DNA of 13,515 nt from Thermoanaerobaculia bacterium (GTDB lineage: Bacteria > Acidobacteriota > Thermoanaerobaculia > Gp7-AA8): assembly GCA_017883215.1 (NCBI GenBank), contig JADGOA010000063.1, positions 1 to 13,515 of the forward strand, given 5' to 3'. The notes under the pieces are model-generated. The model was not told the DNA's origin. It was given only the letters and a program-made list of their open reading frames with translations, and ran no database searches. Shown here one piece after another: positions 1-8,714 of this stretch; the stretch's first letter is position 1, and each line of letters starts with the position of its first letter. The translations under genes and the position numbers were made by a program.

Positions 1-7
1 AGGGAGG

Positions 8-107
8 GTGGAGAGCGGACATTCTTGTCCGTCGGCTAACGAGCAGCGTGGCCGACGGCAAGCGACAATCGGCGATCAGCGGCCGGACACGAATGTCCGC
101 TCTCCAC
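8..107. repeat. Long inverted repeat with small hairpins nested in each arm
   Basis: Arms 8-31 and 84-107 match in inverted orientation at 23 of 24 bases. Each arm itself contains a short hairpin, CGGACA-N4-TGTCCG (16-31 and 84-100 region). Inside the loop a further perfect 8-base pairing (29-36 with 51-58) is possible. No gene is seen in 1-244. Confidence 0.85.
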
Positions 108-158
108 ATACCGGTAACTTCGGAGGCGGCCTCCTGAGCCTGTCCGCCGAAACGGTTC

Positions 159-237
159 GCGAGGGGACGAGGTCGCGGGATCACGAGGTGGACGGCGCAC
201 TCTCCGGCCTCGCGGCCTCGAACCCTCGTGACCTCGC
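159..237. repeat. Octamer-type foldback downstream of the glycosylase gene
   Basis: 159-190 reads as four 8-base units (GCGAGGGG, ACGAGGTC, GCGGGATC, ACGAGGTG), and 206-237 as four complementary-type units (GGCCTCGC, GGCCTCGA, ACCCTCGT, GACCTCGC). Segments 175-188 and 224-237 pair at 12 of 14 positions. It begins eight bases after the glycosylase stop and has no U-run. It may act as a 3' end structure. Confidence 0.65.
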
Positions 238-244
238 AACCCGG

Positions 245-964
245 CTAGAGGCCCAGTTCCGCCATCACTTTCTTCATGTCCTGCCAGACGTCTTTCTTGG
301 CGGAGGGCGTGCGGAGCAGGTAGGCCGGATGGTAGGTCGGCATGACGCGGATTCCCTCGTAGTCGGCCCACTGTCCACGCGCGGCGGAGATCGCGTGCAC
401 ACGCCCGGTGAGGCTCTGCAGGGCGAACTTGCCGAGGGTGACGATCACGCGCGGTTTGATCATCTCGATCTGCCGGCGGATGTAAGGCCGGCAGGCGTCC
501 AGCTCGCCGGGTTCCGGATTGCGGTTCTCGGGCGGCCGGCACTTGATCACGTTGGCGATGTAGACGTCGTCTCGCGTGAGCTTCATGGCCTTGATGATGT
601 CGGTGAGCAGCTGCCCGGCGCGGCCGACGAACGGCTCGCCCTTCAGGTCCTCGTCGCGCCCCGGGGCCTCGCCGATGAACATCAGGTCGGCGTTCGGATT
701 CCCGACGCCGTAGACCACCTGCGTGCGCGTGGCGGCCAGGCCGCATTTCGTGCAGACGGAGGCGATGGCCTGCAGTTGCTCCATCGATTCGATGGCAGCG
801 AAGGAGCCGGCATCGGAGGAGGCGGTTCCGGCGGGCCGTTGTCCGTGGAGCTGCTTTTCGTGAGTCGCTTCGCCTTTGCTGCCGGCCGGCGGCGCGGTGA
901 TGTCGAGGTGGGTGAATCCGAGCTCGCGCAGAAGTGCGAGCTCGTTGAAAAGATCGGAATTCAT
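245..964 (-). CDS. Uracil-DNA glycosylase, iron-sulfur type 4/5
   Basis: Removes uracil from DNA in base-excision repair. The family holds a 4Fe-4S cluster; the ligands here are Cys71 and Cys74 (CTKC), Cys142 (KCRPPENRNP) and Cys158 (DACRPYI). The active-site motif GEAPGRDED (98-106) and the C-terminal HPAYLLR (212-218) match family 4 (Udgb/SPO1-polymerase-domain type). I chose ATG 964 (239 residues, MNSDLFNELALL); other in-frame ATGs at 985 and 1018 are possible since none has a good Shine-Dalgarno. A Gly/Ala-rich linker of about 40 residues separates the N-terminal helix from the CTKC motif. It is last in the row of genes, separated from coaBC by the nested foldback. Confidence 0.93.
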   Translation of the reverse strand: MNSDLFNELALLRELGFTHLDITAPPAGSKGEATHEKQLHGQRPAGTASSDAGSFAAIESMEQLQAIASVCTKCGLAATRTQVVYGVGNPNADLMFIGEAPGRDEDLKGEPFVGRAGQLLTDIIKAMKLTRDDVYIANVIKCRPPENRNPEPGELDACRPYIRRQIEMIKPRVIVTLGKFALQSLTGRVHAISAARGQWADYEGIRVMPTYHPAYLLRTPSAKKDVWQDMKKVMAELGL

Positions 965-1065
965 CGCGGTTGGATTATGGGCCATCTGGATCAAAACCAC
1001 GCGACCCGTCCGGGGCATACGCGCTGACTTAAACGCTCCGCCTCGGAGCAGAGTCCCGAGCTCGG

Positions 1066-1279
1066 TCCCCTCGCCCCGCGGCGCGAGCGCGGTCAATCAC
1101 GCCGTACGAACGTCCGCGGGGCGAGGGGATGCAAGGGGAGTGGGGTACCGAAAACCCCGCTCGTTTCTTTGCGATGCCGTGTTTTTCGCCCCTCGTCACG
1201 ACCCCACTCCCCTGCATCCCCTCGCCCCGTGCGGATCGGTTCAGTGCGGCCGTTCGATTGGGAGCACGGGGCGAGGGGA
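1066..1279. repeat. Nested foldback array with four alternating G-rich words
   Basis: Fills the coaBC-glycosylase gap. A word containing GGGGCGAGGGGA occurs four times in alternating orientation. Outer hairpin one: perfect 16-base arms 1066-1081 and 1114-1129. Outer hairpin two: perfect 16-base arms 1217-1232 and 1264-1279. The inner copies also form a central long hairpin: arms 1118-1146 and 1201-1228, complementary over 28 bases with one extra base. The central fold excludes the two outer ones. The 965-1312 gap (348 bases) contains no gene that I can support beyond this element. Confidence 0.88.
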
Positions 1280-1312
1280 CCGGGACACGCCGTTCTAGCC
1301 GCCCCAGCGGCG

Positions 1313-2500
1313 CTACTTCTGCGCCAGCCGCGACACGACCAGATCGAGGATCCGGTTCGCGACTGTGATCTTCGCGGCACGGGCGATCTTCGTGGCGCTG
1401 CCGTCGCGGGCGATGACCGTGACTTCGTTCTGCTCGGAATCGAATCCGATGGAGGCATCGGAGACGTCGTTGGCGACGATCAGGTCGGCGTTCTTCCTGG
1501 CCAGCTTCTCGCGCGCGTGCATCTCCACCGCGTTCGTCTCCGCAGCAAAGGCCACGATGAACGGCCGCGGGTCGGCGGCCCCGATTTCCGCGAGAATGTC
1601 GGGATTCTTCTTCAGCGTGATCGTCATCTCGTCGGATTCCGTCTTCTTGATCTTCCGATCGGCGATCCGTGCAGGAGCGAAATCGGCGACGGCGGCGGCC
1701 TTGATGACGATGCCGTGGGAGGGAAGCGCTTCCAGAACAGCCTCGCGCATCTCCGCAGCGGTGGTGACGCGCTTCACCGTTACGCCGGCGGGCGCCGGCA
1801 GAGAGGTCGGCCCCGAGACCAGTGTCACGGTCGCTCCGCGCCGCTGCGCCGCTTCCGCCACCGCATACCCCATCCGCCCCGACGAACGGTTGGAGATGTA
1901 TCGGACCGGATCGATCGGTTCGCGCGTCGGTCCTGCGGTGACGAGGATCGATTGCCCTTCCAGATCGTGAGCAGCGAAGTGCGCCTTCAGGCGCTCGACC
2001 AGCACCGGCACGTCGGGCATCCGCCCGGCCCCTTCCTCGCCGCATGCCAGCATTCCGCTCTCCGGCTCGATGATGTCCGCGCCGCGCGCGCGCAGCGTGG
2101 CCACATTCGCCTGGACCGTGGCGTGCTGGAGCATGAAGGTATTCATCGCCGGCGCGATCAGGAGCGCCCCCCGATGCGCGAGGGCGTACGTGGTCAGGGC
2201 GTCGTCGGCAATTCCGGAGGCGAGTTTGGCGAGAACGTTGGCGGTGGCCGGTGCGATGAGCAGCGCCTCTGCCCAGCGCGCCAACGCGATGTGGTCGACG
2301 CCGCCCTGCTGGGAGTCACCCCACTGATCGAGGATCACGCCGTGGTTCGACACGGCGGAGAGCGAGAGCGGTGAGACGAACCGCGCGGCATTGGGCGTGA
2401 GGATGACGCGCACATCCGCGCCGGCATCGCGCAGACGGCGCACCAGCTCCGGCGCCTTGTACGCCGCGATGCCGCCGGATACGCCCAGGACGACTTTCAT
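1313..2500 (-). CDS. coaBC: Bifunctional phosphopantothenoylcysteine decarboxylase / phosphopantothenate-cysteine ligase
   Basis: Catalyses two successive steps of coenzyme A synthesis. The 395 residues start with MKVVLGVSGGIAAYKAPELVRRL, the FMN-binding flavoprotein signature. The decarboxylase half (about 1-178) has the catalytic His70 in GVDHIALARWAE, PAMN (117-120) and the substrate-flap Cys153 in LACGEEGAGRMPD. The ligase half (about 183-395) has ILVTAGPTREPIDPVRYISNRSSGRMG (185-211), KAAAVADF (267-274) and KIKK (283-286). The ATG at 2500 is chosen by homology; the frame extends upstream through the foldback repeat, which is excluded. It follows gmk-rpoZ, a frequent order. Confidence 0.97.
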   Translation of the reverse strand: MKVVLGVSGGIAAYKAPELVRRLRDAGADVRVILTPNAARFVSPLSLSAVSNHGVILDQWGDSQQGGVDHIALARWAEALLIAPATANVLAKLASGIADDALTTYALAHRGALLIAPAMNTFMLQHATVQANVATLRARGADIIEPESGMLACGEEGAGRMPDVPVLVERLKAHFAAHDLEGQSILVTAGPTREPIDPVRYISNRSSGRMGYAVAEAAQRRGATVTLVSGPTSLPAPAGVTVKRVTTAAEMREAVLEALPSHGIVIKAAAVADFAPARIADRKIKKTESDEMTITLKKNPDILAEIGAADPRPFIVAFAAETNAVEMHAREKLARKNADLIVANDVSDASIGFDSEQNEVTVIARDGSATKIARAAKITVANRILDLVVSRLAQK

Positions 2501-2507
2501 GACGACA

Positions 2508-2572
2508 GTCCGCGGACCGCAGACCGCGGACCGCAGTATGAGACCGCGGTCTGCCGTCTGCGGTCTGCGGTC
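2508..2572. repeat. Second type of heptamer foldback, rpoZ-coaBC gap
   Basis: The left part is four tandem heptamers (GTCCGCG, GACCGCA, GACCGCG, GACCGCA), and the right part after GTATGA is the near-complement (GACCGCG, GTCTGCC, GTCTGCG, GTCTGCG). Arms 2519-2529 and 2544-2554 pair perfectly over 11 bases, and the outer 11 pair at 8 positions. The element occupies almost the whole 71-base gap, from the rpoZ stop to seven bases before the coaBC start, so coaBC has no Shine-Dalgarno other than repeat sequence. Confidence 0.88.
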
Positions 2573-2781
2573 TACTCCTCGATGGCCGTCGACTCTTCGA
2601 CGGGCGGCTCGAGCTGCCACTTCACTTCGTTCGCAGCCACCTCGTCCATGGCGATGCGGGTGGGCTTGAAATGACGCGGTTTGCCCTTCGGCTGCGCACC
2701 CTGAATCAGCTGCTCGGCGCGTTTGGAGACAAGCAGCACGTAGCGAAAACGGCTGTCAATGCCCTCTGGCAATCCTTCCAT
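2572..2781 (-). CDS. rpoZ: RNA polymerase omega subunit
   Basis: Omega helps assemble the beta-prime subunit into RNA polymerase. The 69-residue protein contains FRYVLLVSKRAEQLIQGA, equivalent to the family's R-F-x-x-V-x-x-A-x-x-R-A-x-Q-L helix, and RIAMDEVAANEV, the second conserved helix. A strong AAGGAGG lies about six bases before the ATG at 2781, inside gmk. The C-terminal tail is acidic. The stop codon forms the edge of the foldback at 2508-2572. Confidence 0.93.
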   Translation of the reverse strand: MEGLPEGIDSRFRYVLLVSKRAEQLIQGAQPKGKPRHFKPTRIAMDEVAANEVKWQLEPPVEESTAIEE

Positions 2782-3439
2782 TCTGTTCCTCCTTGAAGCG
2801 CTCGGCCATCGCGCTGATGGCCTCGAGTGCGGTCTTCGTCTGCAGTTTCTTGGCGATGATCGCGCCCTTCAGGCACTCCGTCGCGACATTGAGATCGTCG
2901 TTGATGATCACGTAGCGGTAGAAATCCTTGTATGCGTCGATTTCCGCGATGGCTTTCCCGAGCCGAGTCCTGATCTCTTCTTCGGTGTTCAGACGCCGCT
3001 CGCGGAGCCGCTGTTCGAGCACATCGAACGAGGGCGGAAAGATGAATACGTTCAGCGAGCGCTCGTTCAGCCGGGGATCCTCGGCGATCTGCCGCGCCCC
3101 CTGATAATCGATGTCCAGGACGACGTCCTCACCGCGATCCAGACGGGCCACGACCTCCGCCTTCGAGGTCCCGTACCGTTGCTCGTGAACGTGGGCCCAC
3201 TCGAGAAATTCCCCCCGCGCCACCATGCCCTCGAAGCAATCGGGGCTCACGAAGTAGTAGCTCTTCCCCTCCACCTCGCCACCCCGCGGCTTGCGGGTGG
3301 TATGGGAGACGGAGAAGTAGAGGCTGATGCCGATCGGCTCGAGCTGCTCGCGGACGCGTTGAATGAGCGTCGTCTTCCCCGCCCCGGACGGGCCGGACAC
3401 GATGAACAAAGTCCCGTCCGAGTGGAAGTTACTCGACAT
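2756..3439 (-). CDS. gmk: Guanylate kinase
   Basis: Phosphorylates GMP and dGMP to the diphosphates using ATP. The protein has 227 residues with P-loop GPSGAGKTT (16-24), the GMP-binding segment SVSHTTRKPRGGEVEGKSYYFVS (about 43-65), GEFLEWAHVHEQRYGTS, and VVLDIDYQGARQI, which carries the Walker-B-like Asp. The start at 3439 lies within the end of yicC, with a short AGG upstream. The 3' end overlaps rpoZ by 26 bases. The C-terminal end is slightly longer than in E. coli. Confidence 0.97.
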   Translation of the reverse strand: MSSNFHSDGTLFIVSGPSGAGKTTLIQRVREQLEPIGISLYFSVSHTTRKPRGGEVEGKSYYFVSPDCFEGMVARGEFLEWAHVHEQRYGTSKAEVVARLDRGEDVVLDIDYQGARQIAEDPRLNERSLNVFIFPPSFDVLEQRLRERRLNTEEEIRTRLGKAIAEIDAYKDFYRYVIINDDLNVATECLKGAIIAKKLQTKTALEAISAMAERFKEEQNGRIARGH

Positions 3440-4319
3440 TCTGTACCTGCTCGCGGATGCGCTCGACCTCGGTCTTCAATTCTACAACGAGGCTCCGGAT
3501 CGTCGCGGAACGCGACTTCGACCCCATCGTGTTGATCTCCCGCAGCATTTCCTGCGATACGAAATCGAGCTTTTTCCCCGCGGCCTCGCGCCCGTCGATG
3601 GCCTGCTGCATCTGCTCGACGTGGTGGGTCAGCCGCGTCAGCTCCTCGGCAATATCGCCGCGCTCCACCATCAGCACGATCTCCTGCGCGATCCGCTCCT
3701 CCGGCACCTGCACGCCAGCCTGTGCGGCGATGTCCTGTACGCGCTGTTGATAGGCTGCCAGGAGCTCGCTGCGGATCTCGTCGCGGTATCCGGAGAGGTT
3801 CTGCTGGAGTTGGCGAATCGTCTTCAGCCGCGCGGCGATGTCGGCGTGCAGGGACTCCCCTTCCACACGGCGCATCGCGACCATCTGGGCGAAGGCCTCC
3901 CGCACCAGCTGCGCGAGAGCGTTCTTCTCGTCGTCGGCGATCTCGGTCTCGATCGCTTCCACCTGCAGTAGATCGGGAACGCGCATCAAATCGCTGCCGG
4001 TGAACGTCGATCCGAGGCCGAGCTCTTCAGCCATCGATCGAAGCTGCGGGACCACGACGTTGGCGATCTGGGTGTTGATGCGGACGTTGTACTCCGGCTG
4101 ATGCGTTCGCTGGACGCGGACCGAGAGGTCGACTTTGCCGCGCGAGAACGTCTCGGACACGATGGCGCGCAGCGCCGGTTCGAGCTCCCAGAAAAACTCC
4201 GGGAGCCGCACCGACGCCTCCAGAAAACGATGGTTGACGCTCTTGGTGGTGACAGCCACGAAGTAGCGGTCTGAAAGCGGCCCTGCCGCGCGGCCGAAGC
4301 CGGTCATGGATGTGATCAT
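3429..4319 (-). CDS. yicC: YicC/YloC family endoribonuclease
   Basis: A stress-related RNA-binding protein family now described as endoribonucleases acting on small RNAs and other transcripts. The 296 residues begin with the family signature MITSMTGFGRA; I chose this ATG because the upstream in-frame residues come from the foldback element. GAAGG lies six bases before it. The middle contains the conserved VTTKSVNHRFLEASVRLPE, and the C-terminus ends with the signature KKLDFVSQEMLREINTMGSKS (about 250-270) followed by the coiled helix RSLVVELKTEVERIREQVQNVE. The stop overlaps the gmk start by 11 bases. The yicC-gmk-rpoZ order is widespread. Confidence 0.96.
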   Translation of the reverse strand: MITSMTGFGRAAGPLSDRYFVAVTTKSVNHRFLEASVRLPEFFWELEPALRAIVSETFSRGKVDLSVRVQRTHQPEYNVRINTQIANVVVPQLRSMAEELGLGSTFTGSDLMRVPDLLQVEAIETEIADDEKNALAQLVREAFAQMVAMRRVEGESLHADIAARLKTIRQLQQNLSGYRDEIRSELLAAYQQRVQDIAAQAGVQVPEERIAQEIVLMVERGDIAEELTRLTHHVEQMQQAIDGREAAGKKLDFVSQEMLREINTMGSKSRSATIRSLVVELKTEVERIREQVQNVE

Positions 4320-4345
4320 GCTGTGCCTTCTGCCCCGATACCGGG

Positions 4346-4413
4346 GCATGAGTGGTGAGGTATGAGGCATGGGTGGGGTTCCCCACTCATGCCCCATGCC
4401 TCATGCCTCATGC
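4346..4413. repeat. Heptamer-built foldback element between acyltransferase gene and yicC
   Basis: Two 33-base arms (4346-4378 and 4381-4413) pair at about 27 of 33 positions around a 2-base loop at a GGGGTTCCCC centre. The right arm reads as four heptamers of the type CTCATGC/CCCATGC, the complement of the GRGGYAT unit seen at 8074-8150. It fills most of the 104-base gap and ends 26 bases before the yicC start. Confidence 0.85.
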
Positions 4414-4423
4414 CGTGCGCTGG

Positions 4424-5045
4424 TCACGCCATACTCCAGAGTTTCTCGAAGTCCTGCTCCGCCTCGTCGGCGAGGGAGTTCATGGTCTGTTCTATGCGCA
4501 GGCGCCACTCTTCCGTGTCGCCGTGGCGCGGAACGACGATGGGCTCTCCGTACAGGAAGATCGCGCGCGTGAACGGGTACGGCACGACCATCCGGTCCCA
4601 CGAGCGGAGAAGCTTTTTTTTTTAGCGGCGAACACGATCGGAACGATCGGGAGGCCCGTCGCCTGGGCGGCGTACACCACTCCTTCTTTCACGATGCGGG
4701 CGGGCCCCTTCGGGCCGTCGGGTGTGAAGACGATGTTCTTCCCCTGGCGCGCTTCCCGAATCAGCTCGCGCAGCGCCGCTCCGCCGCCCCGCGTCGACGA
4801 GCCGCGCGCCGAGTCGACGCCGTACCAGTCGAACACCCGCGCAATCACCTCGCCGTCCTTCGATTGCGAAATGATCACGGAGATGGGACGCCGATAGCGC
4901 GAGTGCAGCATCAGCAGAAGATGGGCGTGCCAGAACGCCAGGATGTACTGCGGAGTGCGCTCGATGTTCTCGGCATGGACGTGGCGCGCCCGCACGCTTG
5001 CGTGCAGCAGGCGGATGAACAGCGAAGCGAGAAAGGCGACGAGTT

Positions 5046-5049
<4 letters not shown>
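4424..5049 (-). CDS. DUF374-type lysophospholipid acyltransferase-like protein, frame broken at A10
   Basis: It belongs to the DUF374 branch of the LPLAT/acyltransferase superfamily, probably attaching an acyl chain or Kdo-region group in lipid A assembly; the exact reaction is unknown. The first 145 residues hold an N-terminal hydrophobic helix, FWHAHLL (39-45), SKDGEVIARVF, the RGSSTRGGGAAL glycine loop (82-93) and FTPDGPKGPARIVKEGVVYAA (108-128). At KKK the zero frame runs on into Arg/Ser-rich nonsense and stops at 4492. In the -1 frame the family-typical SWDRMVVPYPFTRAIFLYGEPIVVP follows, ending at 4424. With one extra A (or a -1 slip) the product is 208 residues, the normal family length. 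The start overlaps the msbA stop (ATGA). It may be a sequencing error, true decay, or productive slippage. Confidence 0.85.
4614..4623 (-). other. A10 homopolymer at the frame break (possible slippery site)
   Basis: Ten consecutive A on the coding strand, read GCT AAA AAA AAA AGC in the zero frame. A -1 shift within tandem AAA codons leads to AAG CTT CTC and restores the conserved frame. RNA polymerase slippage on runs of nine or more A is known in bacteria, and tandem AAA codons also permit ribosomal -1 shifts. It equally is a classic site for a one-base sequencing or assembly error. Confidence 0.8.
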
Positions 5050-6952
<1,903 letters not shown>

Positions 6953-6956
<4 letters not shown>

Positions 6957-8053
6957 CGAAGGCCGCCCATTATCGCTTTCGCCGCCCGCCGGCTGGCGCC
7001 GAACTTCCCAAGCTTCTCTTTCACCGCAGCGAGCTCGCCCGTGATCTGCCGGTACATGGCTGGTTCGAGCATGCGCCTGGCTTCGGCGGCGATTCGCTCG
7101 CCCGTGACCTCGTCCTGCAGCAGTTCGGGCACGACCTCTTTACCGGCGATGATGTTGACGAGGCTGAACTGCGGCAGCTTCACCAGCCGTCGCGCCAGCC
7201 AGTGCGTGGCCCGCGAGAGGCGATACATCACGACCACGGGCGTGCCCAGGACCGCGCACTCCAGCGTGGCCGTCCCGGAAGAGGAGAGGGCCAGGTCCGC
7301 CGCGGCGATGCCTTCGCCGCGGTCATGCGGCAGGATGGGCAGATCGACGCCGCACTTCTTCAGGATCTCGTCCACCTCCTCGTACTCGATGGTGGGAGCG
7401 AGGATCAGAAAGGCATCGATTTTCCGCTCCTGGCGCAGGATCCGGATGGCGTCGAGCATGGGAGGGAGCAGCGCCTCGACTTCCATCCGGCGTGAGCCGG
7501 GCAACAGCACCACGCGCGTGATTCCCTCCCGCGGCGCCGCCCGGCCCACACCGACGACCTGTTCGATCAGCGGATGACCGACGTACGTCACCGGCACGCC
7601 GTGCTGGCGGTAAAACTCTTCTTCGAACGGGAAGATCACGATCATGTGATCGACGGACTTTGCGATCTGTTTGACGCGGCCGCGCCGCCATGCCCACAGT
7701 TGCGGCGAGATGTAGTAGACGACGCGCAGTCCCATTTTCCGGCAGCGCTTCGCCACGCGCAGGTTGAAGTCGGGATAGTCGACCAGGAGCACCACGTCCG
7801 GGCGTTCTCTCGCGATGGCCTCGATCAGCTCGTCGAAAACGCGCTGGAACATTCGCAGATGGCGCAGCACGTTGAACAGCCCCACGATGCCCATGTCCCG
7901 CGCGTGCTCGATCAGCTTCATCCCGTTGCGGGCGAGCAGATCTCCCCCGATCCCGAACGCCTGCACGTTCGGATCGAGCTTCTTCAGCTCCTTGAGCACC
8001 TCGGAAGCGTGAAGGTCGCCGGAGGCTTCGCCGGCTACGATTGCAATTTTCAT
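6953..8053 (-). CDS. lpxB: Lipid-A-disaccharide synthase
   Basis: LpxB joins UDP-2,3-diacylglucosamine and 2,3-diacylglucosamine-1-phosphate to form the lipid A disaccharide at the cytoplasmic face of the inner membrane. The 366 residues start with the signature MKIAIVAGEASGDLHA. Further family motifs are YYISPQLWAWRRGRVKQI (113-130), VGHPL (158-162), LLPGSR (183-188), LALSSSGTATLE (254-265) and NIIAGKEVVPELLQ (300-313). The length is slightly below the enterobacterial form. The Shine-Dalgarno is weak, and the foldback at 8074-8150 lies immediately upstream. The stop overlaps the msbA start (ATGA), linking synthesis of the disaccharide to its export. Confidence 0.97.
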
Positions 8054-8073
8054 CGCTCAGTTACCGTCTCATC

Positions 8074-8150
8074 GAGGCATGGGGCATGAGGTATGGGGCA
8101 TGAGTTGCAGGATTTGCCACTCATGCCTCATACCCCATGCCTCATGCCTC
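8074..8150. repeat. Heptamer-built foldback element between small membrane gene and lpxB
   Basis: Two 32-base arms (8074-8105 and 8119-8150) are complementary at 29 of 32 positions around a 13-base loop. Each arm consists of four and a half 7-base units with the consensus GRGGYAT (GAGGCAT, GGGGCAT, GAGGTAT, GGGGCAT). The three mismatches are all A/G exchanges and would be tolerated as G-U pairs on one RNA strand. It ends 20 bases before the lpxB start. It shares its unit with the element at 4346-4413. No U-run follows on either side. Confidence 0.88.
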
Positions 8151-8166
8151 GGGTGGGAGGGCGGGA

Positions 8167-8352
8167 TTACCGCAACGGGAACGGGTACATGGCCCATCCG
8201 AGCGCGATTCCGCCGAAGAAAAGCGACAGGAAGACGAAAAGAAAGAATCGAATGCGCTCGCTGCGTCCCTGCTTCCACAGCAGCGTGAAAAAGAGCGCCG
8301 TGGAGAGAGCGTAGAGAAACATCAGCACGATGTGTTGGCGGAGGACGCTCAT
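8167..8352 (-). CDS. 61-residue membrane protein, unknown function
   Basis: It starts at an ATG overlapping the preceding stop by ATGA, with GAGG about ten bases upstream. The protein has two hydrophobic spans (about 8-25 and 35-56) separated by a short charged loop (KQGRSERIR), which predicts a two-helix hairpin in the inner membrane. I do not recognise a family. Support for it being real: hydrophobic pattern typical of a membrane protein, stop/start coupling, and a clean stop before the foldback element at 8074-8150. It ends the HIT-membrane cluster. Confidence 0.72.
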   Translation of the reverse strand: MSVLRQHIVLMFLYALSTALFFTLLWKQGRSERIRFFLFVFLSLFFGGIALGWAMYPFPLR

Positions 8353-8714
8353 TCCTTGCGGCCCTCAGCGATGTCGAATGCGTCGAGAACGAGCAGCAGG
8401 TTCATCAGACCGGCGGTGAGCACGTAGGCGGTGCCGTATTCGAAAGTGATGGAAGTGATGTCGCCGAACGAACCCATGGTCCGGGCGACGAAGTACAGCA
8501 GCCCGGCACCCATCGAACCGATCGTGGCCAGAAGGCTGAGCAGGTTGCCCTGCTGAACCGTGTAGAGATGGCCGTCGACCGACAGGCCGACGACGAACAG
8601 AAAAACGATGATGATGAAGAACGTCGCCGCGCGCGCTCTGCGCCCGAGATAGAAGTGTCCCGCCCCCGGTACGAGGAAGGCCAGCAGCATCGCCAGAGCC
8701 GTGCGTGTGTTCAT
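8349..8714 (-). CDS. Small multi-pass membrane protein, DUF6677-like
   Basis: The protein has 121 residues. It starts at the ATG that overlaps the HIT stop by ATGA. Upstream residues in the same open frame are antisense-like coding shadow of the HIT gene and are excluded. Hydrophobic segments lie at about 6-21 (AMLLAFLVPGAGHFYLG), 30-43 (FFIIIVFLFVVGL), 59-75 and 95-110. The LxPGAGHFYLGR motif resembles the TM2/DUF6677 type of short membrane proteins. No catalytic residues are evident. The tight coupling to a HIT gene and to another small membrane gene suggests co-expression. The DUF assignment is from memory of the motif and should be treated as tentative; the function is unknown. Confidence 0.8.
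   Translation of the reverse strand: MNTRTALAMLLAFLVPGAGHFYLGRRARAATFFIIIVFLFVVGLSVDGHLYTVQQGNLLSLLATIGSMGAGLLYFVARTMGSFGDITSITFEYGTAYVLTAGLMNLLLVLDAFDIAEGRKE

Noticed and set aside
8..1027. 339-codon plus-strand frame over the glycosylase gene
   Set aside because: Antisense shadow; its start lies in the inverted repeat and no family motif is visible, whereas the minus frame has four Fe-S cysteines and active-site motifs.
4600..4625. T10 run as an intrinsic terminator on the plus strand
   Set aside because: No stem precedes it and no plus-strand gene ends there; it is the coding A10 run of the acyltransferase gene.
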